A stretch of DNA of 64,000 bases from Paraburkholderia sp. CNPSo 3272 (GCF_024206495.1 NZ_JAMBPQ010000032.1:1-64000), one strand, 5' to 3'. Counted from the first letter of the stretch, positions 33,627-47,281 are shown. Numbers and translations are program-made. The notes: generated by a model from the sequence alone, not told the origin.

Positions 33627-34052
33627 TTAGTGCTGGTTCATCTTGCGCAGGCGCTGGATCGCCGCGAGTTGCGCGACCGCGTAGGCCAGTTCAGCCTGGG
33701 CGGTGGCGTACTCGAGGTTCGAGCCGGCGTTCTGCAGCGTCTCTTCAGCGCGCTTGCGCGCTTCCGTGGCCTTCGCCTCGTCGAGATCCTTGCCGCGGAT
33801 CGCGGTGTCGGCGAGCACCGTGACGGCGCCGGGCTGCACTTCGAGAATGCCGCCTGCGACGAACACGAACTCTTCACCGCCGTCTTCCGCCACGATGCGC
33901 ACTGCACCCGGACGAATACGCGTGATGAGCGGCGTGTGGCCCGGCAGAATGCCCAGCTCACCCGCCTCGCCCGGAAGCGCGACGAACTTCGCCTGGCCGT
34001 CGAAGATGCTCTCTTCGGCGCTGACGACGTCTACCTTGATGGTTGCTGCCAT
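33627..34052 (-). CDS. atpC: F1Fo ATP synthase epsilon subunit
   Basis: 141 residues. The N-terminal beta-sandwich has [39 protein letters not shown] and [21 protein letters not shown]; the C-terminal helical hairpin ([16 protein letters not shown]) can move to inhibit ATP hydrolysis. Last gene of atpIBEFHAGDC. It is part of the central stalk with gamma and sits 79 bases after atpD. Confidence 0.97.
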   Translation of the reverse strand: MAATIKVDVVSAEESIFDGQAKFVALPGEAGELGILPGHTPLITRIRPGAVRIVAEDGGEEFVFVAGGILEVQPGAVTVLADTAIRGKDLDEAKATEARKRAEETLQNAGSNLEYATAQAELAYAVAQLAAIQRLRKMNQH

Positions 34053-34131
34053 ATGTGTCGACTCCTTGGGGATTAATTGGCTGCTGTGGCGGATAAGTCG
34101 CGCGACTTATCCGCACTTCGGCAACTAACCC

Positions 34132-35553
<1,422 letters not shown>

Positions 35554-35613
35554 TCACTCGCTCACCGGCATACACCGGCGCGGTTTCGCAATCGGTTCGC
35601 GCTCGTCGCTTGA

Positions 35614-36495
35614 TCAAACGGCTGCTGCGCCGCCGACGATTTCCGAAAGTTCCTTCGTAATCGCGGCCTGGCGGCTCTTGTTGTACGAGAGCTGCAGTTC
35701 GTTGATGACCGTCTTCGCGTTGTCCGACGCCGCCTTCATCGCCACCATACGGGCCGACTGCTCCGAAGCCATGTTTTCCGCCACGGCCTGATAGACCAAG
35801 GCTTCGACATAGCGAACCAGCAGTTCGTCCACGACGGTTTGCGCATCCGGCTCGTAGATGTAGTCCCACGCCGACTTCGGCGTCGTGCCGTCGTCATCCG
35901 CTTCCAGACGCTCGGCCGACAGCGGCAGCAGTTGCTCGATCACAGGCTCCTGCTTCATCGTGTTGACGAAGCGCGTGTACGCGAGGTACACGGCGGAAAG
36001 CTTGCCTTCCGAGTACTGGTCGAGCTGCACCTTGATCGCGCCGATCAGCTTTTCGAGGTGCGGCGTGTCGCCGAGTTGCACAACGTTCGAGACGACCTTC
36101 GCGCGCAGACGGTTCAGGAAACCGAGGCCCTTGCTGCCGATCGCAGTTGCTTCGATCGACGTGCCGGATGCTTCCAGATCCTTGAACTTCTGCAGCGTCG
36201 CGCGCAGCACGTTGGTGTTCATCCCGCCGCACAGACCCTTGTCGGTCGTGACGAGAATCACGCCTGCGACCTTCGCACCGGTGTTTTCCACCATGAACGG
36301 GTGGCGGTACTCGGGGTTCGCGCGGCTCATGTGCGCAGCGATGTCGCGGACCTTGTCGGCATACGGGCGGGCGGCGCGCATGCGCTCCTGGGCACGGCGC
36401 ATTTTCGACGCCGCGACCATTTCCATCGCCTTGGTGATCTTGCGCGTGTTTTGCACGCTCTTGATCTTGCCGCGAATTTCCTTCATTCCAGCCAT
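35614..36495 (-). CDS. atpG: F1Fo ATP synthase gamma subunit
   Basis: 293 residues. The conserved N-terminal helix [20 protein letters not shown] and the C-terminal helix [15 protein letters not shown] form the coiled-coil rotor shaft; the central Rossmann-like part has [10 protein letters not shown]. It converts proton-driven c-ring rotation into conformational changes in the beta subunits. Slightly longer than the E. coli protein, through an insertion around [20 protein letters not shown], as is common in betaproteobacteria. Confidence 0.98.
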   Translation of the reverse strand: MAGMKEIRGKIKSVQNTRKITKAMEMVAASKMRRAQERMRAARPYADKVRDIAAHMSRANPEYRHPFMVENTGAKVAGVILVTTDKGLCGGMNTNVLRATLQKFKDLEASGTSIEATAIGSKGLGFLNRLRAKVVSNVVQLGDTPHLEKLIGAIKVQLDQYSEGKLSAVYLAYTRFVNTMKQEPVIEQLLPLSAERLEADDDGTTPKSAWDYIYEPDAQTVVDELLVRYVEALVYQAVAENMASEQSARMVAMKAASDNAKTVINELQLSYNKSRQAAITKELSEIVGGAAAV

Positions 36496-36580
36496 TGCTT
36501 TGCTCCTTTGTCGACCCGAGTTAGCGCTTTCGCGCTGACTCGGGTCCCAGTCCGTTTATCGTGATTGATTCCCGGACGGA

Positions 36581-38122
36581 TCAATATGCGCCGGACTTCT
36601 TGAAGTCCTTGAGAGCCGCGTGGAGCGCGTTCTCGTCGTCCTTCGACAGGTCCTTCTTGTCCTCGATGCGCGCGACGAGGTCGGCGTGCTTCGACTTCAG
36701 GTATTCGCGCAGACCCTTTTCGAACGGCAGGACGTCCTTGACGTCGATGTCGTCGAGGTAGCCGTTGTTCGCCGAGAACAGCGCAACAGCCAGTTCCCAC
36801 ACTTGCAGCGGCTGATACTGCGGCTGCTTGAGCAGTTCCGTCACGCGGCGGCCGCGCTCGAGCTGCTTGCGGGTCGCTTCGTCGAGGTCCGATGCGAACT
36901 GGGCGAATGCAGCCAGTTCACGGTACTGCGCGAGGTCGGTACGGATACCGCCCGACAGCTTCTTCACGACCTTCGTTTGAGCCGCACCACCCACACGCGA
37001 CACCGACACGCCGGCGTTGATTGCCGGGCGGATGCCTGCGTTGAAGAGGTCGGTTTCCAGGAAGATCTGGCCGTCGGTAATCGAGATCACGTTCGTCGGA
37101 ACGAATGCGGTCACGTCGCCGGCTTGCGTTTCGATGATCGGCAGTGCGGTGAGCGAACCCGTCTTGCCCTTCACTTCGCCGTTCGTGAACTTCTCGACGT
37201 AGTCGGCCGACACGCGCGCGGCGCGCTCGAGCAGACGCGAGTGCAGATAGAACACGTCGCCGGGGTAAGCCTCACGGCCCGGCGGGCGGCGCAGCAGCAG
37301 CGAGATCTGACGGTATGCCCAGGCTTGCTTGGTCAAGTCGTCATAGATGATCAGGGCGTCTTGACCGCGGTCGCGGAAGTATTCGCCCATCGTGCAGCCG
37401 GCGTACGGCGCGAGGTACTGCAGCGCGGCCGATTCCGAAGCCGAAGCGGCGACGACGATCGTGTATTCGATCGCGCCCGTTTCTTCGAGCTTGCGCAGCA
37501 CGTTCTGGATCGACGAAGCCTTCTGACCGATGGCGACGTAGATACAGATGAGGTCCTTGCCCTTCTGGTTGATGATCGTGTCGACGGCCACTGCGGTCTT
37601 GCCGCACTGACGGTCGCCGATGATCAGCTCACGCTGGCCACGGCCGATCGGCACCATCGAGTCGATCGACTTCAGACCCGTTTGCACCGGCTGCGACACG
37701 CCTTCACGCCAGATCACGCCCGGAGCGATCTTTTCGATCGCGTCGGTCATCTTGGCGTTGACCGGGCCCTTGCCGTCGATCGGGTTGCCGAGCGGGTCGA
37801 CCACGCGGCCGATCAGTTCGGGGCCAACCGGCACTTCGAGAATGCGGCCCGTCGTCTTGACGATGTCGCCTTCCGAAATGTGCTCGTACTCGCCCAGAAT
37901 CACCGCGCCGACCGAGTCGCGCTCGAGGTTCAGCGCGAGGCCGAAGGTGTTGCCCGGGAATTCGAGCATTTCGCCCTGCATCACGTCCGACAGGCCGTGG
38001 ATACGCACGATACCGTCGGTCACGGAGATCACGGTGCCCTGATTGCGAACGTCTGCGCTCGCTTCAAGGCCCTGGATCCGGCTCTTGATCAGCTCGCTGA
38101 TCTCAGAGGGATTGAGTTGCAT
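36581..38122 (-). CDS. atpA: F1Fo ATP synthase alpha subunit
   Basis: 513 residues. Walker A is [15 protein letters not shown]; it is the family's usual GDRQTGKT with Cys in place of Thr, which is common in proteobacteria. [21 protein letters not shown], the Arg-finger region [10 protein letters not shown] and the family signature [13 protein letters not shown] are intact. It is a non-catalytic nucleotide-binding subunit of F1 whose Arg finger completes the catalytic sites on beta. It lies between atpH (66 bases upstream) and atpG. Confidence 0.99.
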   Translation of the reverse strand: MQLNPSEISELIKSRIQGLEASADVRNQGTVISVTDGIVRIHGLSDVMQGEMLEFPGNTFGLALNLERDSVGAVILGEYEHISEGDIVKTTGRILEVPVGPELIGRVVDPLGNPIDGKGPVNAKMTDAIEKIAPGVIWREGVSQPVQTGLKSIDSMVPIGRGQRELIIGDRQCGKTAVAVDTIINQKGKDLICIYVAIGQKASSIQNVLRKLEETGAIEYTIVVAASASESAALQYLAPYAGCTMGEYFRDRGQDALIIYDDLTKQAWAYRQISLLLRRPPGREAYPGDVFYLHSRLLERAARVSADYVEKFTNGEVKGKTGSLTALPIIETQAGDVTAFVPTNVISITDGQIFLETDLFNAGIRPAINAGVSVSRVGGAAQTKVVKKLSGGIRTDLAQYRELAAFAQFASDLDEATRKQLERGRRVTELLKQPQYQPLQVWELAVALFSANNGYLDDIDVKDVLPFEKGLREYLKSKHADLVARIEDKKDLSKDDENALHAALKDFKKSGAY

Positions 38123-38188
38123 TATTCGCTCCTGATGTTCAATTCTGTTGCGTGCCAGCCGCCGCGCCCGATTTTTTAATCGAGGCGC

Positions 38189-38728
38189 TCAGGCGGTCAA
38201 CGCCGCCTGCATGCTGGCGAGCCGCGCGCGGACCGAGGTATCGAGCACTTCGTCGCCGACCGTGACGCGCACGCCGCCGATGAGCGACTTGTCGATCTCG
38301 ACGGTCGGCTTCAGCTTGCATTTGAACTTGCGTTCGAGGCTGGCGACGAGGTCGTTCAACTGGGCGCCTTCGAGCGGGAACGCGCTGACGATCACTGCGT
38401 CAGCAGCACCTGCCTTGGCGTTCTTGAGCGCTTCGAACTGCGTCTGGATTTCCGGCAGCAGTGCCAGGCGATGATTCTCGATCAGCATCTGCACGAGGTT
38501 CTTCACCTCGCCCGATTCCTTGACCGGCGACTTCACCGCCGCGAGCAGCAGCTCGGCGACCTGGGCATGGCTCACCTTCGGGCTCGTCGCGACCGACTGC
38601 ACCTCGGGCAAGGCCGCAACCTGTGCCAGCTCCGAAACGAGCGTGGACCAGGCAGCGGTGTCACCAGCTTCGGCCACGCCAAACAATGCTTCTGCGTACG
38701 GGCGGGCGATGGTTGCAAGTTCGGCCAT
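38189..38728 (-). CDS. atpH: F1Fo ATP synthase delta subunit
   Basis: 179 residues. The N-terminal helical bundle begins [19 protein letters not shown] and the C-terminal part holds the family signature [23 protein letters not shown]. It ties F1 to the peripheral stalk b subunits. Its ATG follows the atpF stop by 2 bases, indicating translational coupling. Confidence 0.97.
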   Translation of the reverse strand: MAELATIARPYAEALFGVAEAGDTAAWSTLVSELAQVAALPEVQSVATSPKVSHAQVAELLLAAVKSPVKESGEVKNLVQMLIENHRLALLPEIQTQFEALKNAKAGAADAVIVSAFPLEGAQLNDLVASLERKFKCKLKPTVEIDKSLIGGVRVTVGDEVLDTSVRARLASMQAALTA

Positions 38729-38730
38729 GA

Positions 38731-39201
38731 TCAGAGCTCGGCTTTCAGTTGATTCAGCAGTTCGACGTGGGCCGACTGATCGACTTCGCGCTTCAGGATC
38801 TGCTCGGCGCCTTGCACGGCGAGGGCGGCGACTTCGGCGCGCAGCGCTTCGCGTGCCTTGACGACCTGCTGGTCGGCGTCGGCCTTCGCCTGAGCGATGA
38901 TGCGTGCCGCTTCGGCGTGCGCCTGGGCCTTGATTTCCTCTGCGACGGCCAGCGCGCGCTTTTCAGCGTCGGCGATACGGCTTTGACCCTCGTTACGGGC
39001 CGTAGCGAGCTCTTCGCCGACGCGCTTGTGCGCCGCTTCGAGTTCCGCCTTGCCCTTTTCCGCAGCGGCGAGGCCGTCTGCGATCTTCTTCGAGCGCTCG
39101 TCGAGGGCGTTGATCAACGGCGGCCACACGAACTTCATCGTGAACCACGCGAGGATCAGGAACACGACCATTTGCGCAAACAGGGTTGCGTTGAGATTCA
39201 C
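38731..39201 (-). CDS. atpF: F1Fo ATP synthase b subunit
   Basis: 156 residues. One N-terminal membrane helix ([19 protein letters not shown]) is followed by a long charged coiled coil ([20 protein letters not shown] onward) to the C-terminus. It dimerises as the peripheral stalk. Between atpE and atpH; same length as the E. coli protein. Confidence 0.97.
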   Translation of the reverse strand: MNLNATLFAQMVVFLILAWFTMKFVWPPLINALDERSKKIADGLAAAEKGKAELEAAHKRVGEELATARNEGQSRIADAEKRALAVAEEIKAQAHAEAARIIAQAKADADQQVVKAREALRAEVAALAVQGAEQILKREVDQSAHVELLNQLKAEL

Positions 39202-39341
39202 GGTGTTTCCTTAATCGTTGCTATTCCGGGGAATTGAAACGGCAAGGCGCTCATCGGTTGTGAAACTCGATCAGCGCCTCGTCTCCCGTTCCGCCATGCG
39301 CCCACTACCCGTTATAGGTCAGGCGCAACCTTCCAGGGAAC

Positions 39342-39620
<279 letters not shown>

Positions 39621-39677
39621 TTATTGAGATTTTCTGGAACTGGGGATTTAAAACTGCAAATCTGGTTTGACGAGCAC

Positions 39678-40700
<1,023 letters not shown>

Positions 40701-41282
40701 TCAGCGCCACGCGAGCGCGATCCAATATGTCTTTAGTGCGATCAGGTACGTGACGAGCAGGGGAATCCACTGCACGTCGTGATACCAGAACGCGATGGCG
40801 ACGAACATCGCAATCGTCGCCCCCATCTTGAAGGCTTCGCCGAGCATCCAGTTGAACACGGTGCCGGCCCTGCTCAACTGCTTCAGGCGCGCCGCGAACA
40901 ACGCACCGGGAAACCAGCAGATCGCTCCGCCCAGGAACGCCGACAACGCAGCACTGCCCGGCGGCTTATAAAACAGCCACCACGCCAACGTTGCAACCAG
41001 GGACAAAACCACTTGCGCCGCGACGACACGAAACGGCGTGACGCGCGATGGGCGACTCACCTGCGCGCCGAAAATTTGCTCGGCTTCGACCCGGGTGAGC
41101 GGAACGATGTCGTTGTTATCTTGCTGGCTGGCGTCCAGCTTGTCCCAGCGCGCGTTGTGATCCACGCGCCCGGAATTTTTGGCGGCTGCATCCTGCCCCC
41201 GGCTGGATGCTCCGACTTCGCCCGGCGGTACATCGGGCCCTTCATGCGCCTGCGGCGCTTCGTCTGGCCTCTGACCCACCAT
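40701..41282 (-). CDS. atpI: ATP synthase assembly protein I
   Basis: 193 residues if started at ATG 41282, which lies about 70 bases after the predicted transcription start; the open frame reaches 41384, but that would lie inside the promoter. The N-terminal half is polar and poorly conserved; the C-terminal half has four hydrophobic segments (VVAAQVVLSLVATLAWWLF, ALSAFLGGAICWFPGALFAA, AFKMGATIAMFVAIAFWYH, WIPLLVTYLIALKTYWIAL). AtpI-type proteins help c-ring assembly and possibly Mg2+ handling. First gene of the operon. Confidence 0.85.
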   Translation of the reverse strand: MVGQRPDEAPQAHEGPDVPPGEVGASSRGQDAAAKNSGRVDHNARWDKLDASQQDNNDIVPLTRVEAEQIFGAQVSRPSRVTPFRVVAAQVVLSLVATLAWWLFYKPPGSAALSAFLGGAICWFPGALFAARLKQLSRAGTVFNWMLGEAFKMGATIAMFVAIAFWYHDVQWIPLLVTYLIALKTYWIALAWR

Positions 41283-41360
41283 CGCTAATTCCGGAAATTC
41301 GCCTTGCACGCGTTTTATTACAGCGCACTTACAGCATCGCCAACCAAATAAATCCGGGCG

Positions 41361-41389
41361 ATTGTAAGCGATAGTTGCAGGCAATTCAA
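41361..41389 (-). promoter_or_regulatory. Sigma70 promoter of the ATP synthase operon
   Basis: On the minus strand -35 TTGAAT (41384-41389), 17-base spacer, -10 TACAAT (41361-41366). Predicted start near 41354, giving a leader of about 70 bases before atpI. Confidence 0.75.
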
Positions 41390-41578
41390 GACTTTAGGCC
41401 CTTCAATAACACCGGTGAAATGCGACTTCATCATGCGGAAAAGGCGGCGCCGCGAAGGTGTGACCGGTAACTGTAAGGGAGGAGGCAGGCAAGGAGCAAT
41501 CGTCAGGATGACCAGGTAGTTTTGAAGCCATCCGGCGCGCAATGCTGGCTCCGCCCCAGCATGTGAGACGGAATGCCG

Positions 41579-42727
41579 TCAAAACAGATGCAGCAGCGGC
41601 GCGGCGCCCAAAAAGGCCACGATCCAGAACGGCACGGCGATCAGGTGAAACAGCAGCCACACGCCGCGCTCGCCGGACAGACGCACGGCGATGAGATTCG
41701 CCAGCGAGCCGATGGCGACCCCGAAGCCCCCCACGCTCACGCCGAACGCGAGCGCGCGCCAGTCATGCGTGAAGCCCGCGAGCACAATGGCGGCCGGAAC
41801 ATTGCTAATAACCTGCGACAGCACGGCGCCTGCGGCAAAAGCGCGCATCGACGTTTGCAGCGAGAGTGACGTAAGCGCGTGATGGATGGCGGGCAGCGCG
41901 GCCACACTGCGCAGGACAATGAACATCAGCACGAAGATCAGCAGCAGCAGCCAGTCGATCTTGAGTACGATGCGAATGCGCCAGACCACGAAGCCCGCGG
42001 CGACGGCGGCCAGCGCGACACCTGCGTGGTGCGCGTCGGCGAGCAGCACGAACGCGACGAAGAGCACAGCCGCCACGCTCGCAAGCGCCCGATCGACGCG
42101 CTGCGGCGCGGCGTCTTTCGAGAGGTCGAGCGGTGTGGCCTTGAAAAGAAACGCCGTGAGCAGGATGAGCATCGCCATGAGAAACGCGCAAAGCGGTGCG
42201 AGCGCCACGACGAAGCGTCCGAACGATACCCCGCTCACCTGCCAGAGAAACAGGTTCTGCGGGTTGCCGAGCGGCGTGAGCACCGACCCCGCGTTCACGG
42301 CAAGCGCGATGACGATCACGAGGCGCTTGAGCGGCAGCGGCGTGAGCTTGTGCAGCGACAGCACGAGCGGCACCACGACGAAAAGCGCCACATCGTTGGT
42401 CACGATCATCGCCAGCGCCGCGGCCAGCGCGACGAGCAGCAACGCGAGCCCGCGCTCCGAGTGAATGTAGTGGACGAGCTTGTGCGCGAGCCAGGTCAGC
42501 AGTCCTGAATATTCGATACCCTTCGTCAGAATGAGCAGACCCGCGAGGGTCATCACCGTTTGCCAATCGACAAGTGCGGGCAGCGAGGCGATGGGACGAG
42601 GTGCGTAAATCTGCAACGCCACGAACGCCACGATGAGGATCGCGAGCACCGGCTCCGAAACGGCGAATGCGCCGATGCGGCGCAACAGGCTCAAGGGCTC
42701 ACGCGCGCCCTGCTCCGATTCGCGCAC
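41579..42727 (-). CDS. Anion permease, SLC13/ArsB-like (ion transporter superfamily)
   Basis: About 382 residues using a GTG at 42727; the frame continues to an ATG at 42838 that would overlap the parB 3-prime end by 59 bases and add an Arg/Cys-rich, unlikely N-terminus. Ten or more hydrophobic segments are visible, with conserved-looking loops IVTNDVALFVVVPLVL and NAGSVLTPLGNPQNLFLW in the first half and SQVISNVPAAIVLAGF in the second. This inverted-repeat pattern marks CitMHS/ArsB/YbiR-type transporters. Substrate unknown (carboxylate, sulfate or arsenite are family options). No arsR or arsC is nearby. It directly follows parB on the same strand. Confidence 0.8.
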   Translation of the reverse strand: MRESEQGAREPLSLLRRIGAFAVSEPVLAILIVAFVALQIYAPRPIASLPALVDWQTVMTLAGLLILTKGIEYSGLLTWLAHKLVHYIHSERGLALLLVALAAALAMIVTNDVALFVVVPLVLSLHKLTPLPLKRLVIVIALAVNAGSVLTPLGNPQNLFLWQVSGVSFGRFVVALAPLCAFLMAMLILLTAFLFKATPLDLSKDAAPQRVDRALASVAAVLFVAFVLLADAHHAGVALAAVAAGFVVWRIRIVLKIDWLLLLIFVLMFIVLRSVAALPAIHHALTSLSLQTSMRAFAAGAVLSQVISNVPAAIVLAGFTHDWRALAFGVSVGGFGVAIGSLANLIAVRLSGERGVWLLFHLIAVPFWIVAFLGAAPLLHLF

Positions 42728-42779
42728 CGGATTTATGCGCCGGCGCGCGCGTTTGCCGCTGCGATCTGCATCACAGCCA

Positions 42780-43667
42780 TCACGCCGCCGTCTCGCCGCG
42801 CAGGCGCAGCAGGATGCCGTCGAGCGCGTCGAGGTCACCGAAGTCGACCGTGAGCTGCCCTCGCCCGCGTCGGCCGAGCTTGATCTTCACCGATGCGGCG
42901 AGCAGGTCCGACAACTCCTCTTCGAGGCGGCGCGTGTCGCGCCCGCCGTCGTGCGCGGCCTTCGCCTTCACTGCCGGTGCGGCCTTCGTGGTGGCCGAAA
43001 CGAGCTTCTCCGTTTCACGCACCGACATCCGCTTGTTGACCACCTGGTTCGCCAGCGTGATTTGCGTGGCAGCGTCCACGGCGAGCAGCGCACGGGCGTG
43101 GCCCATGTCGAGATCGCCGGCCAGCAGCATCGTCTGCACGGGCGCTGCGAGGTTGAGCAGACGCAGCAGATTCGACACCGCGCTGCGCGAGCGTCCCACC
43201 GACTCGGCCGCCTGCTCGTGCGTGAAGCTGAACTCGTCGAGCAGGCGCTGGATGCCCTGCGCCTCTTCCAGCGGATTCAAGTCCTCGCGCTGGATGTTCT
43301 CAATCAGTGCCATCGCGGCGGCGGCCTGGTCGGGCACGTCCTTCACGAGCACCGGCACTTCGGTCAGGCCGGCGATGTGCGCGGCACGGAAGCGTCGCTC
43401 GCCCGCAATGATTTCGTAGCGCCCCGTCGCAACCGGGCGCACGAGAATCGGCTGCATCAGACCCTGTGCGCGAATGCTCGCTGCCAGCTCCTGGAGGGCG
43501 CCCTCGTCCATCCGCGTGCGCGGCTGGTACTTGCCGGCCTGCATCTGGGTGAGCGGCAGCGTGTTAGGTGCACCGTCGATCTTAACCGCCTCGGTGATGT
43601 CCGCACTGCCGCCGAGCAATGCTTCCAGCCCCCGGCCCAGTCCCTTCTTCCGTGCTACTGCATTCAT
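42780..43667 (-). CDS. parB: Chromosome partitioning protein ParB
   Basis: 295 residues. N-terminal ParA-interaction segment (MNAVARKKGLGRGLEALLGG), the CTP-binding ParB/Srx domain with GERRFRAA and ENIQREDLNPLEEA, a central helix-turn-helix for parS (SVGRSRSAVSNLLRLLNL), and a C-terminal dimerisation domain (GRGQLTVDFGDLDALDGIL). It loads as a CTP-dependent clamp on parS and spreads. Matching parS-like palindromes are present in this window at 45783-45798 and 47363-47378. Confidence 0.97.
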   Translation of the reverse strand: MNAVARKKGLGRGLEALLGGSADITEAVKIDGAPNTLPLTQMQAGKYQPRTRMDEGALQELAASIRAQGLMQPILVRPVATGRYEIIAGERRFRAAHIAGLTEVPVLVKDVPDQAAAAMALIENIQREDLNPLEEAQGIQRLLDEFSFTHEQAAESVGRSRSAVSNLLRLLNLAAPVQTMLLAGDLDMGHARALLAVDAATQITLANQVVNKRMSVRETEKLVSATTKAAPAVKAKAAHDGGRDTRRLEEELSDLLAASVKIKLGRRGRGQLTVDFGDLDALDGILLRLRGETAA

Positions 43668-43685
43668 CGTGCTTCCCCAGTCTCG

Positions 43686-44456
43686 TCAGAGTGCGCGCAC
43701 GCGCTCGATCATTTCCGCGCCGAACTGCACATAGGCCTGTGCGCCGCGCGAGGCGCGATCGAACACCACACCCGGCAAGCCGTAGCTGGGTGCTTCGGCA
43801 AGGCGGACGTTGCGCGGGATTACGACGTCGAAGACCTTGTCGCCGAAGTGCTCTTTCAACTGCTCGGAAACCTGCTGCTGCAGCGTGATGCGCGGGTCGA
43901 ACATCACGCGCAGAAGGCCGATCACCTTCAGGTCGCGATTCATGTTCGCGTGGACCTGCTTGATTGTATTGATGAGATCCGAAAGGCCTTCGAGCGCGAA
44001 GTATTCGCACTGCATCGGGATCACCACGCCATGGGCGGCGCACAGGCCGTTGAGCGTGAGCAGCGAAAGCGCCGGCGGGCAGTCGATGAGTACGAAGTCG
44101 TACTCGGCGTCGACCTCGGCGAGCGCGGCCTTCAGGCGCCGCTCGCGCTGCTCGACCGTCACCAGTTCGACCTCGGCGCCGGCCAGCTCGCGGTTGGCCG
44201 GCAGGACGTCGTAGCCGACCTGTTCCGGCCGCGTGCGCGCGGCGTTCACCGTGACGCCGTCGACGAGCACCTCATAGACCGTGTTCTCGCACGCGGCCTT
44301 GTCGATGCCGCTGCCCATGGTCGCGTTGCCCTGCGGGTCGAGGTCGATGAGAAGGACACGTTGTCCCTGCGATGCGAGGCTCGCGGCGAGATTGACCGTT
44401 GTCGTCGTCTTGCCGACGCCGCCCTTCTGGTTCGCAACGCAGAAGATTTTTGCCAT
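43686..44456 (-). CDS. parA: Chromosome partitioning ATPase ParA (Soj type)
   Basis: 256 residues. Deviant Walker A KGGVGKTTTTVNLAA with the signature Lys near the N-terminus (residue 11), Walker A-prime/B LIDLDPQGNATMGSGID and LIDCPPALSLLTLN. It binds DNA as an ATP dimer and drives ParB-parS movement. It begins almost at the DNA-binding ATPase fold, so it is the short chromosomal form without an N-terminal regulator domain. parB follows 18 bases downstream. Confidence 0.98.
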   Translation of the reverse strand: MAKIFCVANQKGGVGKTTTTVNLAASLASQGQRVLLIDLDPQGNATMGSGIDKAACENTVYEVLVDGVTVNAARTRPEQVGYDVLPANRELAGAEVELVTVEQRERRLKAALAEVDAEYDFVLIDCPPALSLLTLNGLCAAHGVVIPMQCEYFALEGLSDLINTIKQVHANMNRDLKVIGLLRVMFDPRITLQQQVSEQLKEHFGDKVFDVVIPRNVRLAEAPSYGLPGVVFDRASRGAQAYVQFGAEMIERVRAL

Positions 44457-44553
44457 CTTTTGTGTGTCCCTTTTACTGCCTTAAGTAGTTTGCTTACGTT
44501 ATGACGCAACCGCCTCACGCACCATTCGGCCCGTTGGCCATCGCTCGACCGAC

Positions 44554-45252
44554 TCAGGCCGCGGCGACCGGCTCAACCGACACTTCGATCAGGTGGCGCT
44601 CCGCGTCGAGCATCGGCACGCTCAGGCGGATCGTATTGAGTGCCTTGGTGCCGGTCGGCAAGCGCTCGATCTCACCTTCGGGGTGCACACCCTTCATGGC
44701 CCAGATCGCGCCGCCCTCGGCAACGAGGTGACGGGCCAGTGTAACGAAATCGGCGAGATCCGCGAATGCCCGAGACACGATCAAATCGAATTTTTTCGGT
44801 ACTTCCATGCCAGGACGCAGCGATTCGACCCGGCCGGTCACCACCGAGAGGTTCGCGAGTCCGAGTTCGGCCTTCGCCTGCGACTGGAACGCCGACTTCT
44901 TCTGCACGATATCGTTGAGCGTGACTTGCCAGTGCGGGCGCACGATCGCGAGCACGATGCCAGGCAGTCCGCCGCCGGAGCCTACATCGAGCACGGTTGC
45001 GTCGGCGCGCGCCGGCAGATGCGGCACGATCGAAAGTGAATCGAGAATGTGCTGGATCAGCATCTGGCGCGGATCGCGAATCGCCGTGAGGTTGTACACG
45101 GCGTTCCACTTGGCGAGCAGCGCAACGTAGTCGAGCAACTGCTCGTACTGCCGTTCGGTGAGTTCGACGCCAAGCGCCCCTGCGCCCTCTTTCAGCAGAC
45201 GAGCCAGCGCGTCGCGGTCCGCAATGCCGGGTTGCCTCGGGCGCCCCGTCAT
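44554..45252 (-). CDS. rsmG: 16S rRNA (guanine-N7)-methyltransferase RsmG
   Basis: 232 residues. The SAM-binding motif is [17 protein letters not shown], followed by [14 protein letters not shown] and the VVTGRVESL block, with [15 protein letters not shown] further on. It methylates G527 of 16S rRNA in the 530 loop. The start overlaps the mnmG stop by 4 bases (ATGA type), the usual mnmG-rsmG coupling. Confidence 0.96.
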   Translation of the reverse strand: MTGRPRQPGIADRDALARLLKEGAGALGVELTERQYEQLLDYVALLAKWNAVYNLTAIRDPRQMLIQHILDSLSIVPHLPARADATVLDVGSGGGLPGIVLAIVRPHWQVTLNDIVQKKSAFQSQAKAELGLANLSVVTGRVESLRPGMEVPKKFDLIVSRAFADLADFVTLARHLVAEGGAIWAMKGVHPEGEIERLPTGTKALNTIRLSVPMLDAERHLIEVSVEPVAAA

Positions 45253-47216
45253 TGCGCCACCGGCGTCGAGTCGGTGCCGCTTTCGTCTGTGGCGCCCGGA
45301 TTCTGGCGACGGCGGCCAAGGCCACGCTTGAGATGAACCATCAGCAACGAGATCGCGGCGGGGGTAATGCCCGAAATGCGCGACGCCTGGCCGATCGTCT
45401 CAGGGCGGAACTGATTCAGCTTCTGGCGCGCTTCAAACGACAGGCCGCGCACTTCCGCGTAATCGATGCCTTCCGGCAGACGGGCATTTTCCTGCGCGCC
45501 ATTGCGCTCGATCTCGTCGGCCTGGCGATCGATATAACCCTGATATTTGATGCCGATTTCGATCTGCTCCTTGATCTGGGCGAGCAGAACTTCATCGTCG
45601 GCGAGCGGGGTTTTCGGCGCGCAAGCGCCTTCGCGCAGACCGCATACGCCGTCATAGCTCACGCCCGGGCGACGCAGCAAGTCCGCGAGGTTGTATTCGC
45701 GGTCGATCGACTTGCCAAGCAGTGCCGTCGCTTCTTCAGCCGAAAGCGTCTTGGGGTTCACCCAGGTGGACTTCAGACGCTCCGTTTCACGTGAAACAGC
45801 ATCGCGCTTACGGGAGAATGCGTCCCAACGGACGTCGTCAACCACGCCCAGCTCGCGGCCGACCTCCGTCAGACGCATATCCGCGTTGTCTTCACGCAGG
45901 CTCAAGCGGTATTCGGCTCGGCTTGTGAACATGCGATACGGCTCGGAAACGCCGCGTGTCACCAGATCATCGACTAGCACCCCGAGGTACGCCTGATCGC
46001 GGCGCGGGCACCAGGCGTCCTTCCCCTGCACCTGCAGGCCTGCGTTCATACCGGCGAGCAAGCCTTGTGCTGCCGCCTCTTCATAGCCCGTCGTACCGTT
46101 GATTTGGCCCGCAAAAAACAGCCCATTGATCACTTTGGTTTCGAGCGAAGCCTTGAGCCCGCGCGGGTCGAAGTAATCGTATTCGATTGCGTAACCCGGA
46201 CGGAGGATGTGCGCATGTTCGAGGCCACGCATCGAGTGCACGAGTTCGAGCTGCACATCGAACGGCAGGCTCGTGGAGATGCCATTCGGGTAGAACTCGT
46301 TCGTGGTCAGGCCTTCCGGTTCGAGGAAGATCTGGTGTGATTCCTTCGAGGCGAAGCGATGAATCTTGTCCTCGATGGACGGGCAATAGCGCGGCCCCAC
46401 CCCTTCGATCACGCCCGTGTACATCGGCGAGCGGTCGAGACCGCCGCGGATGATGTCGTGGGTGCGCTCGTTCGTGTGCGTGACCCAGCACGGAATCTGA
46501 CGCGGATGCTGCTCCGCGCGGCCAAGAAACGAGAACACCGGCACCGGATCGAGGTCGCCCGGCTGCTCTTCGAGCACCGAGAAGTCGATCGTGCGGCCGT
46601 CGATACGCGGCGGCGTGCCCGTCTTGAGGCGGCCCTGCGGCAGCTTCAGCTCCTTCAGGCGCGACGAGAGCGTCACGGCAGCGGGATCGCCGGCGCGGCC
46701 GCCCGTGTAGTTGTTCAGGCCCACGTGGATCTTGCCGTCGAGGAAAGTCCCCGCCGTCAGCACGACTGCACGGCTGCGGAAGCGGATGCCCAACTGCGTT
46801 ACGGCGCCTACGACGCGATCGCCTTCGACCATCAGATCTTCCACGGCCTGCTGGAAGAGCCAGAGATTCGGCTGATTCTCGAGGCGTCGGCGGATCGCCG
46901 CCTTATACAGAATGCGGTCGGCCTGCGCGCGCGTCGCCCGAACTGCCGGGCCCTTGGACGAATTGAGGATGCGGAACTGGATCCCGCCCTCGTCCGTTGC
47001 CGCGGCCATGGCGCCCCCGAGCGCATCGACTTCCTTGACCAGATGGCCCTTGCCGATGCCGCCAATCGACGGATTGCAGCTCATCTGGCCCAGCGTTTCG
47101 ATGTTGTGCGTAAGCAGGAGCGTCTTGACGCCCATGCGGGCGGCTGCAAGCGCAGCCTCGGTTCCGGCGTGACCGCCGCCGACGACGATTACGTCAAATT
47201 CTGTGGGATAAAGCAT
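45249..47216 (-). CDS. mnmG: tRNA uridine-5-carboxymethylaminomethyl modification enzyme MnmG (GidA)
   Basis: 655 residues. FAD-binding [19 protein letters not shown] near the N-terminus, the active-site region [43 protein letters not shown] and the C-terminal [20 protein letters not shown]. With MnmE (not in window) it makes the wobble-uridine modification in tRNAs. A parS-like site is embedded in its coding sequence at 45783-45798, where it is read as V-S-R-E-T. Classical neighbour of the chromosome origin. Confidence 0.98.
   Translation of the reverse strand: MLYPTEFDVIVVGGGHAGTEAALAAARMGVKTLLLTHNIETLGQMSCNPSIGGIGKGHLVKEVDALGGAMAAATDEGGIQFRILNSSKGPAVRATRAQADRILYKAAIRRRLENQPNLWLFQQAVEDLMVEGDRVVGAVTQLGIRFRSRAVVLTAGTFLDGKIHVGLNNYTGGRAGDPAAVTLSSRLKELKLPQGRLKTGTPPRIDGRTIDFSVLEEQPGDLDPVPVFSFLGRAEQHPRQIPCWVTHTNERTHDIIRGGLDRSPMYTGVIEGVGPRYCPSIEDKIHRFASKESHQIFLEPEGLTTNEFYPNGISTSLPFDVQLELVHSMRGLEHAHILRPGYAIEYDYFDPRGLKASLETKVINGLFFAGQINGTTGYEEAAAQGLLAGMNAGLQVQGKDAWCPRRDQAYLGVLVDDLVTRGVSEPYRMFTSRAEYRLSLREDNADMRLTEVGRELGVVDDVRWDAFSRKRDAVSRETERLKSTWVNPKTLSAEEATALLGKSIDREYNLADLLRRPGVSYDGVCGLREGACAPKTPLADDEVLLAQIKEQIEIGIKYQGYIDRQADEIERNGAQENARLPEGIDYAEVRGLSFEARQKLNQFRPETIGQASRISGITPAAISLLMVHLKRGLGRRRQNPGATDESGTDSTPVAQ
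45783..45798. promoter_or_regulatory. parS-like ParB binding site inside mnmG
   Basis: cgtttcacgtgaaaca matches the near-universal bacterial parS 16-mer tgtttcacgtgaaaca at 15 of 16 positions. It lies within the mnmG coding sequence, 2 kb from parB. Confidence 0.8.
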
Positions 47217-47281
47217 GGCGGGACCTCACGCTTGGACGGAAACGACCGCGTGAGCCTTCTCAGAAAAAGTGGTATGCGCGA

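Noticed and set aside
42728-42838. Upstream extension of the anion permease to ATG 42838
   Set aside because: It would overlap parB by 59 bases and add an Arg/Cys-rich N-terminus unlike the family; the GTG at 42727 is preferred, though it too lacks a clear ribosome site.
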